Positions 22,393 to 34,218 of a stretch of DNA of 64,000 nucleotides are shown piece after piece. Each line of letters opens with the position of its first letter. The first letter of the stretch is position 1. Origin of the DNA: Gracilariopsis chorda (taxonomy: Eukaryota; Rhodophyta; Florideophyceae; Gracilariales; Gracilariaceae). The position numbers and the translations under genes were made by a program. The notes under the pieces were generated by a model. That model worked only from the letters and a program-made list of their open reading frames with translations. It was not told where the DNA came from and did no database searches. The stretch lies in assembly GCA_003194525.1 (NCBI GenBank), contig NBIV01000278.1:56908-120907 (forward strand). The letters are read 5' to 3'.

Positions 22393-25300
22393 GAAACTCG
22401 AACCATCATGCTTGCCGACAACACTGAAGTATGTGCAACACAGCGGGGTGACATAGTATTGCCATTTGAGTACGCAAACCTACGATTGACTGATGTCCTG
22501 TTCGTTCCAGAACTGGAATACAATTTGGTGTCCATAGGATGCTTGGCGGACAAGGGCATTGAATCTTTCTTTCGCTCAAGTGAAGTTTGTCTCACCTTGG
22601 ACAATGGGTTTGTAGTCGGCAGTGGCCATCGCCATCGACGCTCGGGGTTGTACACCTTAGCCGATCCGATTTTGCAAGGTACCAAACCGACCCCACCCTC
22701 GTCGCCAACTAGTGGAGATCATTGCATGAAGACATCGGAGTCCAGTATTGCTAATCTATGGCATCGGCGACTTGCCCACATCAATGCACGCGACCTCCAG
22801 TCAGTTTACAAACATGCTGAAGAGGTGCCGAAGATGTCGGGAATGGAGGAGATATGCCGCCCGTGTATGCTGGTAAGGCGCATAAACTTCCGTTCCCTGG
22901 CAAACACGACCGAGCATCAGCCTTAAGTGAGGTGGTACACTCCGATATACTAGGACCCCTTGTACCTTCATTCCCACAGAGGTTTCAATATGCCTCTACC
23001 TTCCTTGACGAGCATTGAAGGTATGCACTCTTAGGCTTCATGACCCATAAAAGTGAAATTGCTGTTATATTCGATGCAGCTGAGCACACGTTCCAGCAGC
23101 TTGGAGGAGCGGCCATTGCCAAAGTGCACTCGGATAATGCCCAGGATTATATTGCGTTGCAGCTGAACCCTTCCAACAATCTTCAAGACACTTCTTTCTC
23201 TCCTCCGTATACTCCGGAACACAATGCAATAGCCGAGCGCATCAATCGCACTATGGAGGAAGCTGCTCGAGCTTTGCTCATACAGGCAAGTCTCCCAGAG
23301 TGCTTGTGGCCATACGCATTAAAGCACGTCATACATGTTCGCAATAGGGTTTATCACTCAGCAACAGGAAGCAGCCGTTACCTTTTGATGACTGGTTCAA
23401 AACCATCCCTGAAGCATGTCAAAGTGTTTGGGTGTGCTGCGTTCGTGCTTAAGATGAAACCGGATACCAAGTTCGAGTCTCGTGCACTTGAGGGAGTGTA
23501 CTTGCAGACTCTTGAGCATGGTGTGTATGATGTTTTAGTGATCCCAAGTTCCCTGGGGCACCATTTCTGGAACATGTTATGAGTGATGAAGGTGCATCAG
23601 ATGATACTTATGAATGCACAGATCACTCTGAAATCGATACTGAGAGTGGTAGTATGGTTTCTGTGGACACCCCATTCGACATTCAGAGTGATACGGAACA
23701 TATTGAATCCACTCCTATACCAACGGCACAGAGCATTGAAAGCGGTACCGATCATCCAGATGATAGCGAGCATACTTCTGGTGACGATTCGGACCCAGAA
23801 AATTGTGGTGAGCATGCCCCAAGTGCTAGTCAACATACTTTGGACACTGATGTCTTACCGGAATCTGAACCAGAACCACGCTATCCTCGCCGTACACGAC
23901 GTGCACCAGCTAAGTGGTGGTACATGGCCGGTAGTGCAACGTCACAAATGGATATTACTACCAGTGATGAACCTACTCTGGGCGAAGCACTGTCTGCCAC
24001 ACCACTTGAGCAGAGCCTTTGGAAGAGTGCCATCGATGAAGAACTGACATCTCTGGAGGAGAAGAACACTTGGGAGGAGGATGAATCACCTGCCTCTCAG
24101 CCTCTTCCTACTCATGTCATTTTAAACGTAAAGCGCGATGCCAAAGGATCGGATGATAGATTCAAGGCTAGGGTTGTGGCTGGTGGCAATCACCAGACAT
24201 ACGGGGAGAACTACATGGAGACATATGCGCCAGTAGTGCCATTTAGCCTGGTCCGCATGTTCCTGTATGTCGCACTTTGTCTTCAGATGTATGTGGCTCA
24301 AGTAGATGTGAAGACTGCATTTCTCAACGGTGAGCTTAAAGAAGACGTGTGGGTGATGTCGCCGCGTGGTGTTCCCGGTCTGACCACAAAGTGCTATAAG
24401 TTACTCAAGGCTATGTACGGTTTGAAACAGGCTCATCTAGCATGGCACACCAAGTTCAAAGCAGACATGAAGAGGTTGGGTTTTGAGGAAACTACCCAGC
24501 GCACCGTGCGTATTCAAGCGCAAGGTTGGAGATGGCATGTATGCCTACATACTCGTATATGTGGACGACATTCTGGTGTTCACGCCAACGCTGGAGCAAC
24601 GGACTACGGTGTTGGAGGAGCTCAAAACACTCTATGACCTCCGCATTGAGAACCGAATCACTCTGTACCTTGGCGTGGAGCTGTCATGGAAGATAGGTAC
24701 AGCCGGACAACTCCTTGGTGTCAAGCTGGACAGTCGCTGTATATTGAAAGTATACTTCGACGATTTGGTCTCCAGGACGCTAAGCCAGTAACTAGCCCTA
24801 TGGTGGAGTGCTTCTTCACATCTCTAGCAATGGAGGAGCACAAATCACCAATGGATGTGCAGTTGTACCAGCAGATGATCGGGTCTCTGCTGTACTTGGC
24901 ACTACGTACTAGATTGGATATACTTGCACCGGTTCTCATCCTGGCTCGTTTTCAGAGTGCTCCTACCGCTTGGTGTCACAAAGCTGTGAAGCTTGTGCTC
25001 AGGTACCTGTGTGGAACGCGACAGCATGGGCTATGCTACAGGCCTGGATCGCTAGATCTGCATGGTTTTGTGGACTCTGACTACGCTGGAGATACTACGA
25101 GTCGGAAGTCGATGTCTGGGTATATCGTTAAACTTGGGTCAGCAACCTGCTGGTATGGTGGTAGAAAACAAGCGTCAGTTGCGCTATCATCTGGCGAAGT
25201 GGAGTACTATGCTCTGACTTTGGCTGCACAGGAAGTGGTATGGGTTGCTCGTGTGCTACGGGAATGCGGCTTCGACATGAAACCTTTGGTTCCTCTACAC

Positions 25301-25541
25301 TCTGACAACCAGTGCGCACTGGAGGGGCTGGTGGTGAAAGGTGTCCTTCTAGTCGTGCTAAGCACATTGATGTAAAGGTTCACTTTATCCGAGATCTCAT
25401 AAGAGACAATGTGATTAGTGTTCAATACGTCCCAAGTGAGCTGAATGATGCCGATTTACTCACCAAGCCATTGGGAGTATGAGTGTTAATGCAATTCTCA
25501 AACGGCTTGGTCTTGGACAGGAACTCGAGGAGGAGTGTTGA
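22393..25541 (+). pseudogene. B3 pol, 5'-truncated and frameshifted
   Basis: It is collinear with B2 from the post-protease segment to RNase H and shares its three lesions (near 22870, TGA at 23016-23018, near 23545). In addition it has four single-base length changes, near 24490 (extra A), 24729 (missing G), 25325 (missing G) and 25477 (missing G), each in a short run of identical bases. Reverse transcriptase YVDD and RNase H motifs are still readable across frames. These extra indels could be real decay or uncorrected sequencing errors. Confidence 0.88.
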
Positions 25542-26268
25542 AGTGTTGAACTCTACAAGTAGTCGAGTGCCGGGCCAACCCCCACAGAAGGTGTCAGCTT
25601 GGTCCAAAACCAAACCTTCAGGGGACGATGGGCACTTTTGGAGCCCCTCGCTCCAAAAGTGCATATGCGCCTCTGCTCAAACCCAACGTGAAATGGCAAT
25701 GTGATTGGCTACTGCAAAATGCTATATGCATTGTATACCGTACAAGTGTTATGGAGTGTATGGTACTGGATTGCGGATATGCACAAGTGGAGCAATGTGG
25801 TTGGTCCAAGTGTGCGCGCAGTAGACGGTTGTGCTGCAATGCCGAAGATGCGAATGGGAGCTGTATTGGGTGATTTGGGACAATGTGCGTTTGCGGGCTG
25901 CGCGGAGGGGTTGGAGTGCAAGGATGGTAATTGTTGATTTTCTAGAGCTGGTTCCAGATCAAGGGACTGGCAATGGATTTGCCGCATTGATTGATTTAGT
26001 TATTTGAAATTGTGACCCTCTAGATTGTGTGCGCGTTTCGTGTACACCTGCACACACGAAAAACGTGTAGTGTAATGGTGCAACCACCGCCGTCGCTTGC
26101 TGCGACGACGGTGAAGTGTGTGCAGTAGGGTATATGTAGATTGGCATTGCATGCTGTCGAGTAAACTGGTCGACTAAGGCTGACAACCTTCCTTGTTTTA
26201 TTTTCTTGTTTCTTCTTCCTCCCGTTGTTTCTTCCCTTTTGTTTTCATAACCCGCGTGCGTTGCAACA
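25536..26268 (+). repeat. B LTR shared by B3 and B4 (733 bp)
   Basis: It is complete, from TGTTGAAGTG after GAGGAGGAG to GCGTTGCAACA. It is the 3' LTR of B3, and its U5 end is joined straight to an internal coding site of B4 (gacactgatg) with no PBS or leader. Confidence 0.92.
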
Positions 26269-27969
26269 GACACTGATGTCTTACCGGAATCTGAACCAGA
26301 ACCACGCTATCCTCGCCGTACACGACGTGCACCAGCTAAGTGGTGGTACATGGCCGGTAGTGCAACGTCACAAATGGATATTACTACCATTGATGAACCT
26401 ACTCTGGGCGAAGCACTGTCTGCCACACCACTTGAGCAAAGCCTTTGGATGAGTGCCATTGATGGAGAACTGACATCTCTGGAGGAGAAGAACACTTGGG
26501 AGGAGGATGAATCACCTGCCTCTCAGCCTCTTCCTACTCATGTCATTTTAAACGTAAAGCACGATGCCAAAGAATCGGTTGATAGATTCAAGGCTAGGGT
26601 TGTGGCTGGTGGCAATCACCAGACATACGGGCAGAACTACATGGAGACATATGCGCCAGTAGTGCCATTTAGCCTGGTCCGCATGTTCCTGTACGTCGCA
26701 CTTTGTCTTCAGATGTATGTGGCCCAAGTAGATGTTAAGACTGCATTTCTCAACGGTGAGCTTAAAGAAGACGTGTGGGTGATGTCGCCGTGTGGTGTTC
26801 CTGGTCTGACCAAAAAGTGCTACAAGTTACGCAAGGGTATGTACGGTTTGAAACATGCTCATCTAGCATGGCACACTAAGTTCAAAGCAGACATGAAGAG
26901 GTTGGATTTTGAGGAAATACCCAGCGCACCGTGCGTATTCAAGCGAAAGGTTGGAGATGGCATGTATGCTTACATACTCGTATATGTGGACGACATTCTG
27001 GTGTTCACGCCAACGCTGGAGCAACGGACTACGGTGTTGGAGGAGCTCAAAACACTCTATGACCTCCGCATTGAGAACCGAATCACTCTGTACCTTGGCG
27101 TGGAGCTGTCACGGAAGATAGGTACAGCCGGACAACTCCTTGGTGTCAAGCTAAGACAGTCGCTATATGTTGAAAGTGTACTTCGACGATTTGGTCTCCA
27201 GAACGCTAAGCCAGTAACTAGCCCTATGATGGAGTGCTTCTTCACATCTCTAGCAATGGAGGAGGACAAATCACCAATGGATGTGCAGTTGTACCAGCAG
27301 ATGATCGGGTCTCTGCTGTACTCGTGACTACGTACTAGGTTGGATATACTTGCACCAGTTCTCATCCTGACTCGTTTTCAGAGTGCTCCTACCGCTTGGT
27401 GTCACAAAGCTGTGAAGCGTGTGCTCAGGTACCTGTGCGGAACGCGACAGCATGGGCTGTGCTACAGGCCTGGATCGCTAGATCTGCATGGTTTTGTGGA
27501 CTCTGACTACGCTGGAGATACTACGAGTCGGAAGTCGATGTCTGGGTATATCGTTAAACTTGGGTCAGCAACCTGCTGGTATGGTGGTAGGAAACAAGCG
27601 TCAGTTGCGCTATCAACTGGCGAGGTGGAGTACTATGCTCTGACTTTGGCTGCACAGGAAGTGGTATGGGTTGCTCGTGTGCTACGGGAATGCGGCTTCG
27701 ACATGAAACCTTTGGTTCCTCTACACTCTGACAACCAGTGCGCACTGGAGTGGGCTGGTGGTGAAAGGTGTCCTTCTAGTCGTGCTAAGCACATTGATGT
27801 AAAGGTTCACTTTATCCGAGATCTCATAAGAGACAATGTGATTAGTGTTCAATACGTCCCAAGTGAGCTGAATGATGCCGATTTACTCACCAAGCCATTG
27901 GGACGTATGAGTGTTAATGCAATTCTCAAACGGCTTGGTCTTGGACAGGAACTCGAGGAGGAGTGTTGA
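26269..27969 (+). pseudogene. B4 pol fragment: linker, reverse transcriptase, RNase H
   Basis: Only the last third of pol is present, beginning in the acidic linker and ending ELEEEC. Open segments are 26350-27327 and 27340-27969. A TGA at 27325-27327 (CTCGTGA, where B2 has TTGGCA) breaks the frame between reverse transcriptase and RNase H. YVDDILVF and the RNase H YVDSDYAG and HSDNQ motifs are intact. With the LTRs on each side it forms a smaller version of the LTR+pol unit of the C array. Confidence 0.88.
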
Positions 27970-28687
27970 AGTGTTGAACTCTACAAGTGGCCGAGTGCCT
28001 GGCCAACCCCCACAGAAGGTGTCAGCTTGGTCCAAAACCAAACCTTCAGGGGACGATGGGCACTTTTGGAGCCCCTCGCTCCAAAAGTGCATATGCGCCT
28101 CTGCTCAAACCCAACGTGAAATGGCAATGTGATTGGCTACTGCAAAATGCTATATGCATTGTATACCGTACAAGTGTTATGGAGTGTATGGTACTGGATT
28201 GCGGATATGCACAAGTGGAGCAATGTGGTTGGTCCAAGTGTGCGCGCAGTAGACGGTTGTGCTGCAATGCCGAAGATGCGAATGGGAGCTGTATTGGGTG
28301 ATTTGGGACAATGTGCGTTTGCGGGCTGCGCGGAGGGGTTGGAGTGCAAGGATGGTAATTGTTGATTTTCTAGAGCTGGTTCCAGATCAAGGGACTGGCA
28401 ATGGATTTGCCGCATTGATTGATTTAGTTATTTGAAATTGTGACCCTCTAGATTGTGTGCGCGTTTCGTGTACACCTGCACACACGAATAACGTGTAGTG
28501 TAATGGTGCAACCACCGCCGTCGCTTGCTGCGACGACGGTGAAGTGTGTGCAGTAGGGTATATGTAGATTGGCTTTGCATGCTGTCGAGTAAACTGGTCG
28601 ACTACGGCTGACAACCTTCCTTGTTTTATTTTCTTGTTTCTTCTTCCTCCCGTTGTTTCTTCCCTTTTGTTTTCATAACCCGCGTGC
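27964..28687 (+). repeat. 3' LTR of B4, truncated by about 9 bp
   Basis: It is nearly identical to 25536-26268. It ends at CCCGCGTGC and passes into family D LTR sequence at 28688. Confidence 0.9.
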
Positions 28688-29290
28688 TTTTTAACATACA
28701 TTGTATGGGTGGTAGGCACAGCATGGGCCACTTGGCATAATGTGAATGGACAACTTTCAACAATTCTGTGTGGCTGCACTGGTTTACAGGGACATCACGT
28801 TGCGGCAGACGTGTTATTGTGTGTGCCAGCACGTGCACCGCACGCAATGGACTTAGGTTATCGATATGGATACAGTGTCATGTGAACTTGTGCATGGTCA
28901 TGGTCATGATGACGCAAGTAAGTCATTATACAGGGCTGTGACATGCTTCCATGTTGTTGTCATGGTTGTTTCACTTACCGTGCTTCGTTGGCATGTGCTG
29001 GAATAATGTTATGCATGGTTGTAGTTAACTGTCATCAGTTTGTGCAACCCTTATTGTGTTATGTTTGAATATGATTGGTAGTACTGGCTGTCCGCATTTG
29101 ATGGTTAGGGTTTTTCTTGTAGCTGTAGTGAACTTTAGTAATGCTGTATAAGTTGCAGATGTTGCATCTCCAAGTAAACCACCCCAAGGCTGAAAACCTT
29201 CACTCTTGTTATTGTTTCATTCTTCTTCTTTGAATTCTGTCGAAACCCAAGTTGAGTTATCATTATCATCAACATCAGTTATCAACTTCA
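28688..29290 (+). repeat. 5' LTR of D1, 5'-truncated
   Basis: It is alignable with C LTRs (ggccacttggcataa, tgtgcaacccttattgtgttatg, tgattggtagta) and ends TCAACTTCA right before the PBS. A TATA-like TGTATAAG lies near 29143. The start of the LTR is missing. Confidence 0.85.
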
Positions 29291-29946
29291 GGTTATGGGC
29301 CCAGAGCGTCGACATATTGCAGACGTCGCTCTTATCTAACTTTCATTTATTTTTGCGTGCGCGCGTAAGATCGAGCTGATATCCCGCAAGAGACCAGCAG
29401 GGGTCAACTGGTGAGAACATATCGCGCTTGTTAGTAACCTCCCTGGGACGTTCTCGTACGGATTGATCACCATGCTCTTGAAGTGCACAGAGTAGGGCAG
29501 GTCGGAGAAAATCCCATCTCGCACCTGGAGTGAGCCACTAGAGTCCAGAGGTTCAACCCTTAGGGTAGCGGAGGTAGTTTCCCCTGTCAGTGCGCTCGCT
29601 TTTACGAAATGTCATCTCTTATTTTCTTTTCCGAGTGCGCTTCAGAGCCACTTGTGAGTATACTCCGGGTGTCCAGAACCTGAACTCCGCCCGTGATTCG
29701 CGTACCAGACGTGTCTGGACGACCGTTGAGACTTGGTTTCACGGTCTCAACTGGCACCATTGCTGTCGAGTGCTGGCATTACTTCACTCCAGTATTCATA
29801 TCTTAGTGTGATCTCAGCTGCAAGTTCTTGGCTGACCCTCCGATTCAAAACTTTCCCTCTCTTGGTAATCGGATTTTGAAAAGCATTGAGTCCCTCATTC
29901 TGGTTAGAAGTATATATTCATTGGTGTTTCAGCTTCTTCTGGAAGT
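29291..29946 (+). other. PBS and untranslated leader of D1
   Basis: The PBS GGTTATGGGCCCAG is at 29291-29304. The conserved leader core is at 29384-29598. No ORF of substance. Confidence 0.75.
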
Positions 29947-32215
29947 ATGTCTAACTCTGAAGTTGAGTCCGAAACCAACTCTGGTGTGAAAACGCGTTTT
30001 CATGGTAAGCGTGGTGAGGATTATACGCTATGGCGACATCGACTTCGTGCCGCATGTCGCATTAAAGGTGTGTGGAATGTAGTGGAATCTACTCTGGATG
30101 AGGCATCTAGTGCCACAATGACTCACGATTCAACCTCTAGTGCTGCTCAAAGCAGTTCCAGACTAATGGCGAAACTCGAAAAGGCATGTTCAATCATCAT
30201 CTGTGCACTTGGAAATGCCGCACTACGCGTTGTCATGGATGTGGATGATGATCCTGGGCGTATGTTGAGAATGCTAGATGCACGTGATGCATCCAACCGA
30301 ACAGTTTCTCGTATCGCTATACAGACCCAACTGTTTCGAATGTCGTATAATGGGCAAAATATGTCAGAGTTTGTGGACCAGTTTGCATCTTTTATTCTCA
30401 CAATTAGACCGAATGGGGAAGGATGCTGCCATTACAGAGTCAAATAAGGCTTCAATACTACTAGCCTCTATCGACCCCAACTGCTCACTAGAATCAACTG
30501 CTGCGGCACTTAGGATTAAGGAGATCTCGGAATTGACGTGGGACTATGTGGCAACTACCCTGATTGATGAGTACAATGCTCGTCAACTTGGTTCTTTCAG
30601 TGCCACTCGTGGTCGTAACCGTAGAAAGAACCGAGGTAAAGGTAACGGCCGTGCTAGTGGGCGTAACAAATTGTCAAATGGGCGCGAAAATGATGGTAAT
30701 ATATCAGATTCCAACTCAAAATTTGAGTCCAATGGGCGTGCTTATGCTGTTGCCACCAAAAACGGTTACCATTGCACTTTCTGCGAACACGATGGCCACA
30801 TGCAGGACCGATGCCACATGAATCCTGAAAATATGGACAACCGTTTACCCAAAGTCATCTTGGACCAACTCAAAGCTGGTTCAGGTGACAAGTCTAAACG
30901 CTCTGGCAAGTCATCACGAAGGGAATCCAAGTTTGAGATCGCCGGAATGGGTGTCGAGAAGTCTACAGTTCTCCCATCTGTGTGTAAGAGCATGGATACG
31001 TACGCGGACAGTGATGCCACGTCCCATTTCTTTTCTTCTGCTTCTGCGTTTGTGCCCAACACATTGGTTGACATATCTCCGAGGCGTACTGAACTTGCTG
31101 ACAATACCACAGTACCGGCCACACAACAAGGGGATGTTTTACTGCCCTTTGTCAAGGCTAACCTCCGATGTACGGATGTACTACATGTCCCAGAGCTTGG
31201 GTACAACATACTGTCTGTTGGTCGTATGGCCGATAAAGGAATACAGTCACTGTTCGGCGCAAGTCAGGTTCGCCTTACCCACGAAGAGGGGTGTGAAATG
31301 GGATGTGGTCAACGAGACACACGCTCTAGGTTTTACACGCTGCCATATCCTATCGAGCACACCGATCACACAACGCTGCTATCCGCAAAAGACCAAGACG
31401 TCGAAACGCTGTGGCACCGCCGACTAGCACATATGAACCCACGAGACCTTCAAAAAGCACACGAGCAAGTTGATGGAGTTCCAAAGCTGAAACATATGGA
31501 GGAGGTATGTCGACCATGCCAACTTGGCAAAGCGCATAAACTTCCGTTTTTGGGAAAGTTCAAACGATCAAAGAAGATTGGAGACATTGTGCACTCGGAC
31601 ATCATTGGTCCTCTGCTGCCATCGTTTCCAGATCGTTTTCAGTATGCGTCTGCGTTTATCTATGAACGCTCTCGATATGCCTTCCTCGGCTTCATGTTGC
31701 ATAGATCCGAAATTGGGGAAGTGTTTTTGGGTATATGGCAGAAGCTCCAGCAGCTTGGAGGAGCGCATGTGCTTGTTCACAATTTGCACTGGGACAATGC
31801 AGAAGAGTACATTGCGTTACAAGAAAACGATGCCAATGGTCTGCAGAGAACGTCGTTCTCACCTCCTTATACAACGGAACATAACGCAATTGCCGAGCGC
31901 AACAATCGCACCATGGAAGAAGCTGCTGGAGCTTTGCTGATTCAGGCCAACTTGCCAGAATGCTTATGGCCCTATGCACTCAAATATGTTTTTTATATTC
32001 GCAACAGAGTTCCACATTCTACCACCCGCTCAACTCCATACCTGTTGGTGACTGGTAATAAGCCATCATTGAAGCATGCTAGAGTGTTTGGATGCGCAGC
32101 ATATGTATTGAAAATGAACCCGGACACCAAGTTCGAGTCTCGTGCACTGGAGGAAGTGTACCTGCAGACTATGGAGCATGGTGGTTACGAGGTTCTGGTC
32201 ACTGGTGACTATTAG
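29947..32215 (+). pseudogene. gag-protease-integrase of D1, frameshifted and truncated
   Basis: The ATG at 29947 opens a gag related to C (MSNSEVESETNSGVKT). One extra base near 30395 shifts the frame, and the remainder reads in the frame ending at 32215. It has the zinc knuckle CTFCEHDGHMQDRC. The protease motif is DSD instead of DSG, which removes the conserved glycine. The pre-integrase HHCC and integrase core follow (HSDIIG, LHWDNAEEY, NAIAERNN). It stops at TAG 32213-32215 shortly before the A4 LTR. Reverse transcriptase and RNase H are absent. Confidence 0.88.
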
Positions 32216-32219
32216 ATAC

Positions 32220-32998
32220 TGTTGGCAGTAGTACCTGTGCTGTCACTGAAAACCAAATGTTCCGGAGAGCATGGGCTGTTTTAGAGGGTACCTCTGCACA
32301 AGCGCATATGCGCGTGTGCGCCAACCCAACGTGAAACCGGCTTCTGATTGGCTACTGCAAATGTACATATGCAACGTGGTGCGTACAAGTGGTATGGCAT
32401 AACTGGATCGGTTGGACACACCCACGTGTCCAGCTACTACAGTGGTCACAGTGTACGTTGTCTGCAGGGGATACTGGTGAAGTGGTTGACAGCTGGTACA
32501 AGTGGTACAGCAGTGGTTGGTACAATGGTAAGGTGCGCATGCAATGTCAACAGGTTTACACATGCACGGGTATATTGATGACGTGGGTGTTGTGTGCATT
32601 GCCACATGATGACATGGCACTAACACCACAGGTTACGTGCCGACTTACCGTGACGTGTTGACTTACCGTGTTGTGTTGGCATGTGCTGGCGTGTGTTGGA
32701 GTCGTGAATTTGTGCCTTGTCATGGTCATGTGTATGCACGTAACTATTATGGAACGTTGGTGCGTTGGTGTGCGTTGATGAAATGAGGTTGTGCTGAGCT
32801 GGCTATGTCATGTTAGATGATGATTGGTAGTATTGAGTGTCCCTGCTTAGTGGTTTAGGTTTTACTTGTAGTTGGTGTTCCCGCGCAATTCGAGTTTAGA
32901 GTGGTACATAAGATGTGCCTGAAGGACCTCCAAGTAAATCCAAGCCAGAGCTGGCGAACTTCCCTTTCATCCCCTCAACTTCCTTTCAACTTTCAACA
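32220..32998 (+). repeat. 5' LTR of A4 (779 bp)
   Basis: TGTTGGCAGTA to CTTTCAACA, with two copies of the 18 bp repeat near 32642-32675. Confidence 0.93.
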
Positions 32999-34218
32999 GG
33001 TTATGGGCCCAGCCCCGCTGACCGCTGCCGCTATCCCTTTCCATATCGTTCGTCTGTCGCCGCTCTCCCTCACCGCCGTTCATCCGTATCGCTGTTGTTG
33101 CCTCTTTCGTCGTTGCGTCGGGTGTCTTGATCCCATTTTTGGTCAGTGTTGGTCATTCTCCTTTGGTTTGCGTTCCTCCCTGAGGGCGTTGTGGTGGTAG
33201 TGGTTCGACGTTTACTTCCTATCGTTGTTGAGTTGGGCCTCCGTTGTTGCCCGTGTTGTCGATCGCTATCTAATTTGTGTGTGACACTCCCTCTATCTTG
33301 TGTTTTGGGATCCTCGAGTCGTTTGTCGTGTCGTATCCGTGAGGTCGAGTCGGTGTAGTTTCGAAGTCTGGGCTCCGTGATCGTGTGCTCAACAGTTGTT
33401 TGTTTTTCGTGTTTCTTAATCATCATCTGGTGTCCAATGCGACGAGCGGTTGATCCGGGTTACTTTGCATGATTCCAGGTATCCGGGGACGTGAGCCTGG
33501 CGGCTTGAACCAAAGCGGGTGTACTGTCGAGCGGCTTCCCACCGGTCCATTTGGACAGATAACGGTGACGGTCGTTAAGACCTGGTAAGTTCAGCGGGTG
33601 CATCTGTGGACGGGGTGCCGTGGCGTACTGCGCTGGTGCGGGTGATTGACTTATTTGTTTTGATCCTGACTGCGTGTCGGTATTCTTGGGCCGTTGCGAA
33701 GGTATTCCATAACGAGCTTTTGATCCGTGCATCTGACCCCTTGGACGTTTGTGCGGGGAGGCGACGTGGCGTAGGCTGAACTCCTTCTTAGGATCAGGCC
33801 GCGTGTGACCTTAAGTGGTTGCGCGTTAGCAGCGTACTTTGGTTGCCATAGTAGCTTCAGTTTCGAGGTCGCGCAAGTTCTTGCAAGAGGCCAGAAAGGG
33901 TTATACTTGGTGAAGGCATATCTTGGGTCATTAACCATCCTCTGGAAGCCTCGTAGAGAGCGACGCATCTTCTCCTTAGACGTAGGAGAGGGAAGACAGA
34001 AGAAGACGTATTGTACCCAGAGCATCTCCGGGGGCCAGGGGTCCGACACCCTAGGGTACCGGAGGTAGTTTCTCCCGTCAGTGCGCCCGAATTTGAAGTT
34101 TTGTTGTTGTTGCTGTCGTTGTTTTTGTTGTTATTGTTGTCGTTGTTGCCATTTTTGTACTACTTAAGTGCCGTAGGTCTTTCATCGCACCTGTGCTGTT
34201 TGTTGACATCTACAAAGC
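32999..34218 (+). other. PBS and untranslated leader of A4
   Basis: The PBS is at 32999-33013. The leader is collinear with that of A2, with the conserved core at 33881-34089 and a TTG-rich tract just upstream of the gag ATG. No supported ORF. Confidence 0.75.

Larger units (their letters stand above)
28688..32219 (+). mobile_element. D1: family D element, truncated at both ends
   Basis: It consists of a partial LTR (to 29290), PBS, leader, gag and pol up to the integrase C-terminal part, where A4 begins. Protein and LTR are related to family C but separate. Its LTR-leader part recurs almost unchanged at 39022-40264 (D2). Confidence 0.85.

Noticed and set aside
29550..29575. Possible pol III B box (ggttcaaccc) in the D leader core
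   Set aside because: The match lacks the central G of the consensus, there is no A box at proper spacing, and families A, B and C do not keep the sequence.
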